Origin: Bolinopsis microptera
Lineage: Eukaryota; Ctenophora; Tentaculata; Lobata; Bolinopsidae
Direction: 5' to 3'
NCBI RefSeq assembly: GCF_026151205.1
Contig: NC_087074.1
Location: 11,763,182-11,823,181 of the forward strand
DNA length: 60,000 nucleotides
Shown here: piece after piece, positions 25,601-30,889 of the stretch
Layout: each line of letters starts with the position of its first letter
Numbering within the stretch: position 1 is the stretch's first letter
Made by a program: the position numbers and the translations under genes
Notes under the pieces: generated by a model
The model's input: only the letters and a program-made list of their open reading frames with translations
What the model was told of the DNA's origin: nothing
The model's database searches: none

Positions 25601-28600
25601 AGAGATCATAAATTAGACATACTTTCCCTAAATGAGATGAATCTTAATGATACTATTGACACAGACACCATAAATATTCCTTCCTCCTTCAACCTTATGC
25701 GATGCGACAGGCCAAACAGTTCTAGGGGTGGTTGTGGCTTAATGATAAACAAAAAACTAGCTTACACAGAATTAGTTATGGATAGTAAGCTTGATAACAT
25801 TGAAGCATTATGGGTGAAGCTTAAGAATAGCAAGATCAATGTTTGCTGCTTCTATCGCTCTGGAAATTATTGCAGTGTTGATAACTTTATTGAATACATT
25901 CATTTTTGCATGAAAAAATTGAATGGGAAAAAAGGTTATCTGGATTGGGGATATAAACATTGACCAGAATAATATCTCATCCACCCAGTACAAAAATTAG
26001 ATATGACCTTGAGATGTTACAATCTAGTTCAAACCATTCAAGGGATAACTAGAGTTGCTAAACGTGGAGACAATTTTACCCAGACTACTATTGATGTAAT
26101 ATTCACTAACTGTTATGCAGATTTTGTTCAATCTTCTGTTCTTGATGAACGTATTGGGGATCATCAAGCTATTATGTGTGAGATAGATTGTAAAGTACCT
26201 ATAGCTCCTAAATTGAAAAGGTTGAAATTAGAAATCATTGTAAACGTCATGTTAAACAATTCTTAGACTATCTAGATACCTGTTCTGATTACAGTCCACT
26301 ATTCGAAAGTACAGATGTTGAAGCTATCACTGCTGGCCTTTGTCATCATATTGAACAGGCATATGCAACCTTCTTCCCTTGCAAGACCATAGAAAGGCAT
26401 GAAAAGTTCATACATAAACCTTCTACTGGACTTTTAAATGCCATTAATCATACACATTTTCTTCTAAAGAAATTCCGTAAAAAGAAGGATAAGAGAGACA
26501 ATGGAAATTGCAATAAATGTGGTACATGTAGCAAATGTATAAAGTGTAATGAGGCCTGGGATTGCTACAAGATTCAGAGAAATATGAGAAATAAATTAGC
26601 TAAAACCTGCAAAAAGGCTAATGTAATCGATGATCTACAAGTTAAAAGTGCCAAGAATGATCTTAAAGGGATATGGAAAACTATCAAACTGGCATCAAAT
26701 ATGACCCCTGGTACAACTAATTGTCAAACTATCAATGAGAATGATCCTGAGCTATTTAACTTTCATTTTGCAAATGTTGGATCAAGATTACAAAATCAGG
26801 CCCCTAATATTGAAAGAGTTAGTTTTACTGATTTTTTACCTCCTAGAACTTCTAACATCTCATTTGATAAATTCCAAGAAATAAATGAAACTGATATCCT
26901 AATGTATGTCGAAACGCTCAAGAATGACAAGGCCTCATATGACGATGTGCCTCTATTTTTACTTAAGCAAGCTGTACCACACATAGTTGAACCACTGACC
27001 CATATTGTCAATTTGAGCCTTAATACAAGTGTTGTACCAACCCTTTGTAAAAAAGCTAGAGTAACTCCCATCCATAAGGCAGGAATGAAAGATGATCCTA
27101 ATAATTACAGGCCAATATCCATCCTTCCACTTATAGGAAAACTTATAGAATACTTTGTCGGCAAGCAACTCACTGATTACATGGAAGAGAACAAATTTTT
27201 CATCCGGCATCAATATGGCTTTCGGAAAATCACTCCACAACTTATTTGATGTACGATCTGATGGACGAAATATATATGAGTAAATCTAAGTCTTATAAAC
27301 CAGGAATCATCTTTCTTGATCTTAAGAAGGCCTTTGACACAGTGAATCATGAAATATTGCTTCAAAAATTGGCATATTATGGAATTGGTGGCATTGCTTT
27401 AACCTGGTTTAAGAACTTCTTATCTTGTAGATATCAATGCACAAGGATCAATGGCAATCTAAGCTCATTTTTAGAAGTTCTGAGTGGTGTACCACAAGGA
27501 AGCATCATTGGGCCTATATTATTTAGTATCTTCATAAATGACATCATTTATGCCTGTAACCTATCTAAGCCCTTTCTATTTGCAGATGATGGTGCACTAT
27601 TCTTTGATCAAACCTGCAGAAGCACATTTATAAACATGAAAATAGAACTTATGACAATCTTTAAATGGCTCAGTGTTAATAAATTATCACTCAATGAAAA
27701 GACGACTGAATTCCTATTGTTTGATTCTGTTGATCAACATGATGAATTAACCATTGAATGTAATGAGGTAACTTTCACAATCAAGGAGTGCAAAGAGACA
27801 AAATATCTTGGCCTCATTCTAGATAGTAAATTAAACTTCAAAAGCCATGTAGATTATATTATTAGGAAGGTCATGAAGAGAATTGGTGCCATGTATAGAA
27901 GCAAAGCACTGCTACCCATAAATATAGGAAAATGTTTGCCAATGCACTCATGTTGCCACAATTCGATTATTTGGACACGATCTATTGTAGAGCTGGCAAG
28001 ACAAAACTTGCTGAACTTGACACTCTGTACAAAAGGTAGCCAAAATAGCTCTCAACGTTCCACAAACAGAGAGCAGCCTTAATGTTTATAGAGACATGAA
28101 ATGGTTACCACTCCATCTTAGACGACAACTCCATCTGTCAAATTATATGTTTAGAATCATCCATGACAATTGTCCTACAAACTTTATGAACAAATTTAGT
28201 ACATATCAGGAGGTAGTAGGAGCGGCGAAAGCTGCAACCTATATGTTAATAGATCAACATCACATAAAAAACTTTCAATACTTGGGGGCAAAATGTTGGA
28301 ATAATGTTCCAACAGATCTACGAAATCTGCCCGATGTTAAAAGCTTAAGTGATTCGTATAAGAAACAGCTACTCTCATCTATAACAACAGACCCTAATTA
28401 CACCGTCGACAATTCATATGACAAATTTTACACTGCAATCATAGTCGACGATAACTAAGTATCTTCTAATTCTTTTAAATCTGAGGCATATATAATTTAT
28501 GTCGAAAGGATATTCCCTTTTTGACCACCTTACCATTCTGATTGATTTTGCACATGACTGACATGTTTTAACTGGAGAAGGGATTCGCACAGTGGTAGTT

Positions 28601-29641
28601 TTATAAACCACTTTTAATTTATTGACCTATTATACCTAGTGGTAGTTTTATAGACCACATTTAATTATTAACTTATCATACTTAGTATTTATTTTTGGTG
28701 ACTGTATCACCCAGTTTTAACATTTGATAATTGTACAGTTTATTGACGACACATTGACTGAATGTTATTTTATATTCTAATTTATATTCTAGATATTTTA
28801 TTTATTTTACAACAGACGACAACTTCCTGTTTTTTCTTCTATATTAGTTACTCATATCTCTTGTACAGACTGTTTTACAAGGACATTGACAGATGATACT
28901 CACATTAGGCATTCATTATTGCATCTAAATTATTTCACTTGCATTAGGTTTAAAAATTTATTCTCTGGTTAACAGATTTCAAATGTTCAATCAATTTGTA
29001 GTATGACAGTAAGGTATATAAGAAGTTATTTAATTTTGCTTGGGCTATTATATTGACTATTGAGGTTTAATGATGATATGGAATTTGAATTCTATATAAA
29101 TTTACACTATGTGGTTGGGGCATTTTGCATAGTAAATATGGTTACTACTCCTATATATCATATTATTTGATTGGTATTCGATTTCTGATTATTTCTTAGG
29201 AATATGATTATTATATCTCAATTTGGCTTTAGGTAGGGTGCCCCGCTAAAAGAACTGGATTCTTCCAGGAAGCCATCCCGTGCACAGACCTTGGTCTACA
29301 TATATATTAAATTATTAACCATTCATTCTGTATGTGCACGAAAATTTATTTCAATCAATTCATCATTATAATCAACAAACAAGATATTCTGTCGATTTAG
29401 ATTAATTTGGCAATCAGATTTACCAGGCCATGATACTTACACAATTATCAAAAAATAATATCAAAAATGGATGTATAATAACCTTATATCTGTAGAGAAT
29501 CTTTCTTTTGACCTCGGCACCAAAGAACCAGCTGACAGCAAAGAGTCCAGCAAAAAAGGTGATGAAGAGGGATACAAGGTTGCAAAGATAGAAGAGGCCA
29601 TATTTATTTATCACGAGAAATGATACTACATAAGACCACAT
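713..29641 (-). CDS. SNX13: Sorting nexin 13 homologue (RGS-PX family), 16 exons in window, 3' end outside
   Basis: Exons (minus strand, high to low): 29641-29483, 23327-23231, 23025-22937, 22728-22595, 22486-22349, 22212-22095, 20386-20243, 20060-19956, 19717-19506, 19129-19048, 14233-14099, 13285-13110, 4680-4539, 1592-1376, 1230-1094, 798-713. I chose boundaries by GT/AG sites; every junction keeps the frame (for example GCG|G, TCAG|AC, AT|C). They give about 720 residues in the order TM segment, PXA, RGS, PX, start of Nexin_C, which is the order of the SNX13/14/25 family. Wording is closest to SNX13: KRLSGATIIDEP, RDFVDEWY, EPDYVNQ, SLKYFIDFM and ENIPLKVLILLTDEVFDMK. Family knowledge: SNX13 is an ER/lipid-droplet contact and endosomal protein with a G-alpha RGS module. 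The Nexin_C remainder is missing because the window ends. Exon 1 follows a good acceptor (TTTTCAG), so a further upstream exon is possible. Confidence 0.9.
1609..1716. repeat. 18-bp minisatellite, 6 perfect units with CACGTG
   Basis: Six exact copies of an 18-bp unit (GTTATGTGTCGTCACGTG) run from 1609 to 1716. Each unit contains the palindromic E-box CACGTG overlapping a CGTCA half site. It lies just upstream (minus strand) of the acceptor of SNX13 exon 14. The short plus-strand ORF across it is an artefact of the period. Confidence 0.95.
1763..1781. repeat. G homopolymer (19 G)
   Basis: An uninterrupted run of 19 G in an intron. The 1782-2340 stretch after it is AT-rich and holds no recognised feature. 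Confidence 0.9.
2380..3313 (-). pseudogene. Possible gag/ORF1-like retroelement relic
   Basis: Three minus-strand open stretches (3313-2973, 2907-2632, 2598-2380) in different frames look like parts of one decayed reading frame. The first contains a knuckle-like YDHCGTAGHVSTTC in which the first Cys is replaced by Tyr. The second is Pro-rich, and the third is an amphipathic helical stretch (SLSRAQFTRKRC). This pattern is seen in ORF1/gag proteins of retroelements, but the match is weak. No reverse transcriptase is next to it. It lies in an SNX13 intron. Confidence 0.3.
3320..4440. other. Intronic sequence, nothing recognised
   Basis: About 1.1 kb between the relic and the repeat near SNX13 exon 13. 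I see no gene, RNA or clear repeat. A locally GC-rich patch (CGCGGCGCCGCG at about 3643) is a short palindrome. Confidence 0.4.
4446..4538. repeat. Imperfect 12-bp repeat (ATTAATTATCCC)
   Basis: About seven degenerate units of ATTAATTATCCC / ATTAATTACCCT directly abut the donor of SNX13 exon 13 (GT at 4538-4537 on the minus strand). Confidence 0.8.
4883..4957. repeat. 13-bp tandem repeat (CGCGCACTGATAA)
   Basis: About six near-perfect 13-bp units; one has CGTGCACTGATAA. Intronic. The following 600 bp (4958-5590) hold no recognised gene; the short plus-strand ORF at 5018-5281 has no recognisable domain. Confidence 0.9.
5590..5844 (-). mobile_element. tRNA-derived SINE
   Basis: Read on the minus strand from 5844, the sequence has a tRNA-like head. 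It carries an A box (TAGCGCAGTTGG) in a D-arm-like segment and a B box (GGTTCAAATCC) in a T-arm. The acceptor arms GGCCAGG and CCTGG also pair partly. The anticodon arm does not fold, so this is a SINE head, not a tRNA gene. About 180 bp of unrelated body follows. The 3' end is uncertain. Confidence 0.7.
6315..7181. mobile_element. Foldback/MITE-like element with 17-bp terminal inverted repeats
   Basis: TTATAAACCCCTCCGGG at 6315-6331 is repeated as an exact reverse complement at 7165-7181. Inside the left part are repeats of TAATCCCG(C/G)CTCCCGCT (6340-6400). The interior encodes no transposase, so if it is mobile it is non-autonomous. A target-site duplication is not clear. Three CACGTG sites lie at 6518-6590. 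Confidence 0.55.
7200..7350. repeat. Cluster of hairpins next to the foldback element
   Basis: Successive inverted repeats: AATAACCCC...GTGCT/AGCAC...GGGGTTATT (about 7214-7250), AATAAT...ATTATT (7251-7290), and TTTTTCCCGCG/CGCGGGAAAAA (about 7292-7317). A further CCGGGGTTAT follows at about 7339. They look like a truncated or rearranged relative of the neighbouring foldback element. Confidence 0.6.
8326..13911 (+). CDS. Secreted or membrane protein with ephrin-receptor-like cysteine repeats and a Sushi domain (6 exons, incomplete)
   Basis: Exons: 8326-8371, 8501-8575, 9373-9528, 9709-9855, 13428-13526, 13708-13911. All five junctions are phase 1, the signature of exon-shuffled extracellular modules. 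Exon 1 is a signal peptide (MFNKQLFILIWWLIA). Exons 2-5 each carry a cysteine-rich repeat of the ephrin-receptor-like/GCC2_GCC3 type, with the recurring motif C.xGxYRSSDxxxC.xC (for example CRIGTYRSSDLTVCTGC and CPVGEYRSSDMDTCSKC). Exon 6 is a Sushi/CCP domain (CGPVNIPNS, VHVTCIDGFHHVG, ITCQGSRDW). Reading on without splicing meets a TGA at 13925; the GTGAGA donor suggests more exons downstream that I could not find. Extracellular adhesion or matrix roles are plausible but not shown. It is nested in and interleaved with SNX13 on the opposite strand. Confidence 0.8.
8745..9338. repeat. 11-bp minisatellite, about 54 units
   Basis: Nearly perfect tandem 11-mers of CACCACTGTAA with three recurring variants (CTG/CAG, GTAA/GTAC, CCACT/CCTCT). 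They end 34 bp before the acceptor of exon 3 of the Sushi gene. Because 11 is not a multiple of 3 and the unit has no stop on the minus strand, all three minus frames are open for 180-220 codons and encode an 11-residue repeat. These are not genes. Confidence 0.95.
10223..10228 (-). terminator. Polyadenylation signal AATAAA of the pseudoprotease gene
   Basis: TTTATT on the plus strand reads AATAAA on the minus strand, about 75 bp after the stop codon of the 786-residue ORF. Confidence 0.5.
10303..12663 (-). CDS. Secreted modular protein: inactive papain-like domain, ShKT, Sushi, Kringle, Gly/Asp-rich tail (786 aa, single exon)
   Basis: Residues 1-16 are a signal peptide (MLAAVVLIAALAAANA). 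Residues 45-290 form a C1A papain fold: LSEQEIIDC, VLIVG, EYYIVRDSRGDTW and NICGIEN are recognisable. The active site is lost. The CGSCWAF site reads CENTAAF (Cys to Thr), the His of HAVLIVG reads INVLIVG, and the Asn of KNSWG reads RDSRG. No I29 propeptide is present. Then come ShKT-like modules (about 353-432), Sushi (453-508), Kringle (508-632, with NYCRNPEG and PWCF), another ShKT-like module (632-682), and a tail of GGFGGDD repeats (704-786). The acceptor TTTTTTTATCAG just before the ATG suggests a 5' UTR intron. An AATAAA lies about 75 bp past the stop. It sits inside intron 4 of the Sushi gene and intron 12 of SNX13. A substrate-binding or structural role is an inference. Confidence 0.85.
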   Translation of the reverse strand: MLAAVVLIAALAAANAIDTLHQRKSSSLQYDLPGIPPHSRRHPFTGGLCENTAAFALTGALEIGYQKLTGKTPTKLSEQEIIDCFYSGCSDVQIDHLVKWVNVQQRLAPDDLYLPFQGGALAESSICRAAQAPNGLQVQLNPIHVGEQSRMLPEEVDEWLEKSGFVFAKMSTDEMKCSYLQRKSKLVEDWDAYTAKYFDNDQDGLIDGYSSWLTGENGHVINGKSTIFTHINVLIVGTHKDESGTEYYIVRDSRGDTWMRRGHFLIPRGGNICGIENNLKAAEVTLVDDKAGYDPVTKCPVHSPKWCKSTYTCTKADQECVSNEGPLVEGYDPKTSAPANKNKVWDFTGRPECLDTPGFELTCAEQGKKWENCKNEKIKKICAGTCLVCARDSCKDNESFTKGDCSSYLKLCGISAVMALCPHTCQFHPSDCGTLEHNVNVLAGVGDPPTGTCHLPIIENGRVLNRGMLQNREVLEVECNSGYRLVGAENHCVVQDLYGPDSRILQACVQIDGGDWSGNGKNYNGPKDETVSYPALKCLNWQAVVAKGLFGYVNEDLVEYGKAAMAHGSNLNHNYCRNPEGVAPAPWCFSNDVDLSKYGELAISFVGMDAPEDGVITAGLAEILFCEDLPKCGGDYCANLPPDDWFCATMGASPSECSLETAGGIWMQSVCPRLCCIEASKCEETPGFGEVREAPADLFPEEDDGGFGGDDGGFGGDDGGFGGDDGGFGGDDGGFGGDDGGFGGDDGGFGGDDGGFGGDDGFGGDDFGGDDFGGDDFGDFGDFGDF
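10390..10560 (-). repeat. Coding 21-bp minisatellite (GGFGGDD tail)
   Basis: About eight 21-bp units inside the C-terminal coding region are almost identical at the base level, not only in protein. This indicates recent slippage or homogenisation. They give an acidic, glycine-rich tail. A second frame across the units is also open (MMVVLEE repeats) but is a shadow. Confidence 0.9.
12664..13100. other. Intergenic/intronic, nothing recognised
   Basis: Upstream of the pseudoprotease start and its probable UTR acceptor. The 83-codon plus-strand ORF at 12739-12990 has no recognisable domain. A promoter for the nested gene could lie here, but I see no motif. Confidence 0.4.
13110..20060 (-). CDS. 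SNX13: SNX13 exons 8-12 (linker helix and RGS domain)
   Basis: Exon 8 (20060-19956) is a helical linker, ITNWRQQLDSLMYTLRQV. Exon 9 opens the RGS domain with NSISLKYFIDFMNH and FLYMWLSVDCFR. Exon 10 gives DELKSRVDMAAADGRIISD. Exon 11 gives EAKRIYLEGLSED and ARLETAITSLPITPFLFDE. Exon 12 (13285-13110) is the least certain. It fits in phase on both sides, and its ILSILKSRVFEDNDGS resembles the SNX13 segment after the RGS core, but identity is low. The intron between exons 10 and 11 contains a whole GPCR gene and a TTAA-type MITE. Exon 9 has a long low-complexity start, so its acceptor (CTTCAG|AAC) is chosen by phase. Confidence 0.75.
14686..15486. mobile_element. TTAA-flanked MITE with about 120-130-bp terminal inverted repeats
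   Basis: The ends GGGGGCATACACCAAA... (14686 on) and ...TTTGGTGTATGCCCCC (to 15486) are inverted copies. Matching continues inward for about 120 bp, through GACCAAATGACCTCATAGGCAGTT and AGAATACCCATTTTTGTAATCGAGCA. The left arm has an extra dozen bases. Both ends are flanked by TTAA (14682-14685, 15487-15490), the target site used by piggyBac-type transposases. There is no transposase ORF, so it is non-autonomous. It lies in the SNX13 intron between the RGS exons. Confidence 0.85.
15834..18167 (-). CDS. LDLa-repeat class A GPCR (777 aa, single exon)
   Basis: The N-terminal hydrophobic segment (about 11-27) is probably a signal peptide. The ectodomain (to about 350) has LDL-receptor class A repeats, including CISQLCDSKFDCLDYSDEC-like (about 128-162) and a clear one at 305-336 (CDSIPDCSDSSDEC), plus degenerate Cys-rich repeats. 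Seven hydrophobic segments follow: TM1 about 356-378, TM2 394-416, TM3 439-461, TM4 484-506, TM5 604-625, TM6 659-683, TM7 692-715. The TM3 end reads SLYRGYT instead of (D/E)RY. TM7 has NPILHT in place of NPxxY. Extracellular loop 2 is long (about 90 residues). LDLa plus rhodopsin-type 7TM is the arrangement of relaxin-receptor (RXFP)/GRL101-like receptors, but no leucine-rich repeats are seen. It is nested in an SNX13 intron on the same strand, and its ligand is unknown. Confidence 0.85.
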   Translation of the reverse strand: MLSKPSYSHSVSLILTTSLWIACWFWCSDGHMVNFTTLTSLLNRQDGRPYSFLNDYLLSKVYEELTCTGLAQWAFSRAIREPNLWIKPDRNMAGYYMCIEGNIGDRGCAIPTSWECDGFSSCLTDECGCGEDTFKCADGNGCIAISQLCDSKFDCLDYSDECTCHDYQHCRRIIHFNKETIDASKLCFIMPNCSRTLAKETAKSNELSKLTGILDVVVTNFPSKEQTLDIRKQAELADCEQNTTLGFHCKRIMFEPESDSTYSCSENSSIEVTYDRKQSSTSKATFVFCDRIKNCKNGIDEQHCPGTFYCKSNQLPVPEELTCDSIPDCSDSSDECDNCTMSSYFSSQTSLVASKTMIIFMMIETLGILCLNAYALVYHLKRYKKGSSSSLKIDIVHCVTLALYDVMLAVYLGIVCWKHWEFEGEYCLHDVSWRSSVLCKVTGAIAFASTHGALQVVVATSLYRGYTICIRGIGGQEINFKLFSGLYITMNMFNVTMAVLPLIATFSHFPLADAFVHEHFFKSNPLIRRGRKADLALLVSLYKRLDLNTTLQNTTTDLFKVLRNMTWKGDLFSPDKITSVGLYGASSMCFPDLFSTEESLLTYKIIYVLENSIYLLLTVISYRFIIEEFFKSRAAVNSGNNQNPGNENNRDADQKFFLSFKVSILIGLQLACWLPVHVAMIASLMEHTLPPGTINIITMTVVPLNALMNPILHTDLLKRSVLHLVPMRVKHVKEFIFRASSDPQETSGNSIGQLELEVIQPRNLDDKQNPDTISPDL
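18180..19040. other. SNX13 intron upstream of the GPCR, nothing recognised
   Basis: AT-rich. Presumably includes the 5' region of the GPCR gene. A short plus-strand ORF at 18335-18586 shows no domain. Confidence 0.4.
20149..20215. repeat. 11-bp tandem repeat (TGTCTCCTAAT), 6 units
   Basis: Six near-perfect units in the intron just after SNX13 exon 7. Confidence 0.9.
20243..23327 (-). CDS. SNX13: SNX13 exons 2-7 (PXA domain)
   Basis: Six exons give a continuous PXA (PX-associated) domain: LDKRLSGATIIDEPFNEVL at the exon 2/3 junction, RDFVDEWYKGISK, VRKTIQSVVVNLSAKLRDVD, LTDMTSHLRIFKKTQERLR across exons 4/5, FFELESQFGVICTDKE, NLVDILLYLLLPK, LIRELVTTCC and VEPDYVNQCFMAWLKDD. Each matches the corresponding block of animal SNX13. 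Introns inside the domain are short (94-366 bp). The exception is the roughly 1.7-kb intron between exons 6 and 7, which holds the RTE-like reverse transcriptase insertion on the opposite strand. Confidence 0.9.
20472..21974 (+). mobile_element. RTE-like non-LTR retrotransposon, 5'-truncated, with an open 500-codon RT ORF
   Basis: Reverse transcriptase blocks appear in order: GPDNLPNEFLKYAP, PLQKPGKPKG, RPLCLLNGTRKI, catalytic GIDMSSAFDTIHR, AFQGDCLSGSLFT and EYADDVDFADE. The C-terminal part (YEAYVTSVMLYNCNSW, LDACHRRHLRQIL, KMLGHVLRSDC) is typical of RTE-group elements. No endonuclease domain is present, so the copy starts inside ORF2. The reading frame has no stop, so the insertion is fairly recent. 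A T-rich stretch and an LTR-less 3' tail follow. It is antisense to SNX13, in the intron between exons 6 and 7. Confidence 0.85.
23400..23675 (+). other. Probable 5' untranslated region of the AlkB-carrying retrotransposon
   Basis: Sequence between SNX13 exon 2 and the ORF1 start. It contains two copies of TATCAGACATC (about 23531 and 23580). The element's true 5' end cannot be fixed from one copy. Confidence 0.35.
23676..25331 (+). CDS. Retrotransposon ORF1: AlkB-type 2OG-Fe(II) dioxygenase fused to an SGNH-hydrolase-like domain (551 aa)
   Basis: Residues 31-60 hold CSNC and a coiled-coil-like heptad stretch (LRENDRLRRQISILYKQL), suitable for oligomerising. Residues 145-312 are an AlkB/ALKBH2-3-like dioxygenase: YYGDFPYAYNG, then FHSDDE with iron ligands H236 and D238, ISLGATRVLSFRSK, LSHGDIMNM, FEHSL with H293, and MRISITLR with the 2-oxoglutarate-binding arginines R304 and R310. 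All key residues are present. Residues 348-548 resemble an SGNH hydrolase: block I reads ISSSMF instead of GDS, block III is GTND (411-414), and block V is DNVHLNDYG (D529/H532). SGNH/esterase domains in LINE ORF1 are known from CR1-type elements; the AlkB part is not something I know from this setting. AlkB enzymes repair N-methylated RNA or DNA, so a role in protecting element RNA is an inference. Confidence 0.85.
   Translation: MSRIPELGSRDYNLRYRGNAVKFPSNGSRPTDKCSNCLTLLRENDRLRRQISILYKQLSESDSALKVPLSDSSLVTVLPQVPDHCEHSIKVPLSNSSSSHLVSELTQELSKLAEDSEHSAEIINSENPRHSVNGVNGVTNSIIPYQDLSRGVFQFVDTAKLDIETHYTHEFENRTVAYYGDFPYAYNGGFHNTRPVADNPYLKSILERLRSQFPKLKFNSAMITKYRNGQQGIPFHSDDERSISPGSMISTISLGATRVLSFRSKLRAHIADLTLSHGDIMNMTRQSQTSFEHSLIQDKSETMRISITLRQIDGSATLSTLSDVSSQVKNTEPSAPKTRSIEHSGKSLCVYISSSMFSKLEGEKLSSKQHEAHVFSYPGATANAINERFQSDVRKDTLNTNNVKSIVLMCGTNDVDSILNSPRNMRTKLLCPDSFSGDARALDFTNNCIEKLVLFLHKWAPGADIKIVNLLPRESFSRNKVITDINGCISNLQRKYTYVKLLSTETNRFLFSDKKGFRKSSFFSSYGEDNVHLNDYGIFKLARHLKYHAHH
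25487..28458 (+). pseudogene. Retrotransposon ORF2 (endonuclease + reverse transcriptase), frameshifted
   Basis: Open pieces: 25487-25963 (endonuclease: NLCIGHCNIQGG, ILSLNEMNLN), 26003-26266 (endonuclease end: GDHQAIMCEID), 26268-27249 (linker with a CxxC-rich patch and RT start NNYRPISILPLIGKLIEYF), 27246-28082 (RT core with FADD), and 28096-28458 (C-terminus). The breaks fall at about 25930 (an A6 run), 26225-26270, 27240 and 27950-28090. Each is a change of frame without loss of the flanking motifs, so the copy decayed by small indels. It cannot make a full ORF2 protein. Confidence 0.85.
28460..29480. other. AT-rich tail and intron sequence
   Basis: Includes a duplicated phrase (GTGGTAGTTTTATA.ACCAC at 28592 and 28640) that probably belongs to the retrotransposon 3' UTR. 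No gene seen. Confidence 0.4.
29483..29641 (-). CDS. SNX13: SNX13 exon 1 (N-terminal membrane segments)
   Basis: Encodes 53 residues starting MWSYVVSF. Two hydrophobic stretches (about residues 3-11 and 16-40, the second ending AVSWFF) are followed by a basic turn (KRK). SNX13-like proteins carry such an N-terminal membrane anchor before the PXA domain. The donor is AAG|GTTATT and the phase is 0. The next exon lies 6 kb away because the AlkB-carrying retrotransposon sits in this intron. The ATG is preceded by TTTTCAGTTT, so this may be a second exon with a non-coding first exon upstream. Confidence 0.7.
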
Positions 29642-29931
29642 AAACTGAAAATAATGTATAATTACATTGCTGCAACACTAGTTAAAAAATATATTATGTA
29701 CTGCATCTCAATCCCATGGTTATGGTCGGAGGTTAAAACGGAATAAAATGATGATAAATTGTTCATAGAAATGATAGGCCTCACAGGAAATGGACAAAAT
29801 AACAATAATTAGCATATTCCTTAGATTCTATTATAGTATAAGCTGATAAAACTGATTCGAAAATTAGATTAAGCTAACAAATATAATCCATAACTATTAA
29901 CTATCATTATAAAAGTTATTTGACATTTACT

Positions 29932-30615
29932 TCATGATATATTCAAACATTTATTCAAATAATCCACTATTCTAGCAGCATCAGACCACTTCACAACAGA
30001 ACACTTCACTTTAACTTTATCCAATTTTTTAGACAAACTATACCCTTCTCTGGGGCAAGCTATATCTTTCTCCCTGAGATTGATAACTGGACATAAATCG
30101 TTTGATCCATCTCCCACATAAATTATAGCAGAAATGTCATCAGTTGCTGAGTTAGAAACTATTTCTGATTTGCACATATTGATTGGGCATCTTGTGCAAT
30201 TTTCATTGGTTGTGTATCTTTTTAAAAGAAGAAGGTTGGAATTCCATTCAGCTGGATTTGTGTGCACTTCATCTACAATGTCCTTTATCTCAAAATGAGA
30301 AAGTAGAACATCTATAAACCAGGAGTTACTATCTGATGCTATGACAACCTTGATCTTGTCTTTGCTGTCTCTGATGGTCTGAAATAAGATTCTCATCCCC
30401 TTTGTCAATGCAAGCTCTTTTAAAACTGATATCATGTCAGCTGGTGTGACACCTTGTTTTTCACACTGAACAAATATTTGTCTCATATGCTCAGTCCAAC
30501 CAGTGGAACTTTCATACTTTATGCTGTCTTTTTTGTCTCCGAGTACATCCAATATCTTAACATCCGTATTACCATCCACAACAGTATGATCAAAATCAAA
30601 AACTATCAAAATCAT
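29932..30615 (-). CDS. PHOSPHO2: PHOSPHO2-like HAD phosphatase (227 aa, single exon)
   Basis: A complete small HAD-superfamily phosphatase. Motif I is FDFDHT with D7 the nucleophile and D9 the acid/base. Motif II is IASDSNS (S95). K149 lies in the Cys-rich CTRCPINMCKS stretch peculiar to the PHOSPHO family, and motif III is VGDGSNDLCP with D169/D173. The end VKWSDAARIVDYL also matches the family, whose members are about 240 residues. PHOSPHO2 acts on pyridoxal 5'-phosphate and PHOSPHO1 on phosphocholine/phosphoethanolamine; the wording here is nearer PHOSPHO2, but substrate is not decided. Cytosolic, no signal peptide. It lies 290 bp upstream of SNX13 exon 1 on the same strand. TTTTACCTCAG about 35 bp before the ATG may be a UTR acceptor. 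Confidence 0.9.
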   Translation of the reverse strand: MILIVFDFDHTVVDGNTDVKILDVLGDKKDSIKYESSTGWTEHMRQIFVQCEKQGVTPADMISVLKELALTKGMRILFQTIRDSKDKIKVVIASDSNSWFIDVLLSHFEIKDIVDEVHTNPAEWNSNLLLLKRYTTNENCTRCPINMCKSEIVSNSATDDISAIIYVGDGSNDLCPVINLREKDIACPREGYSLSKKLDKVKVKCSVVKWSDAARIVDYLNKCLNIS

Positions 30616-30889
30616 TTTGCCATTTAATCTAAATCTGGATAGTTAGGCTGAGGTAAAATACTAGAAAAGAGATTCAATTAGAAAAGGGTTTCCTTTCAAG
30701 GCTACATTATTTAAGTTGGTTAGTAGTTACTAGGCACTCAACATACTTTTAAAACACCATGCACTTAATGTACTTTTAATGCAAAATTGCAGACTTTTCG
30801 TTGCCTCAATTATAGTGTATTTCATAATTCTATAAATAGCAACATTTATTTCCAAAAGTGGCTGGCAGTGTAATACAACACAGCGCCGG

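Larger units (their letters stand above)
23676..28458 (+). mobile_element. Non-LTR retrotransposon with AlkB-SGNH ORF1 and a frameshifted EN/RT ORF2
   Basis: ORF1 (23676-25331) and the remains of ORF2 (25487-28458) lie in tandem on the plus strand, as in two-ORF LINEs. ORF2 has an apurinic-type endonuclease start, an RT core (LDLKKAFDTVNHE, GVPQGSIIGPILF, FADDGALF) and a CR1/Jockey-group C-terminus (LPDVKSLSDSYKKQLLS). It is inserted antisense in SNX13 intron 1. The 3' end is somewhere after 28458 in an AT-rich tail. Confidence 0.85.
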
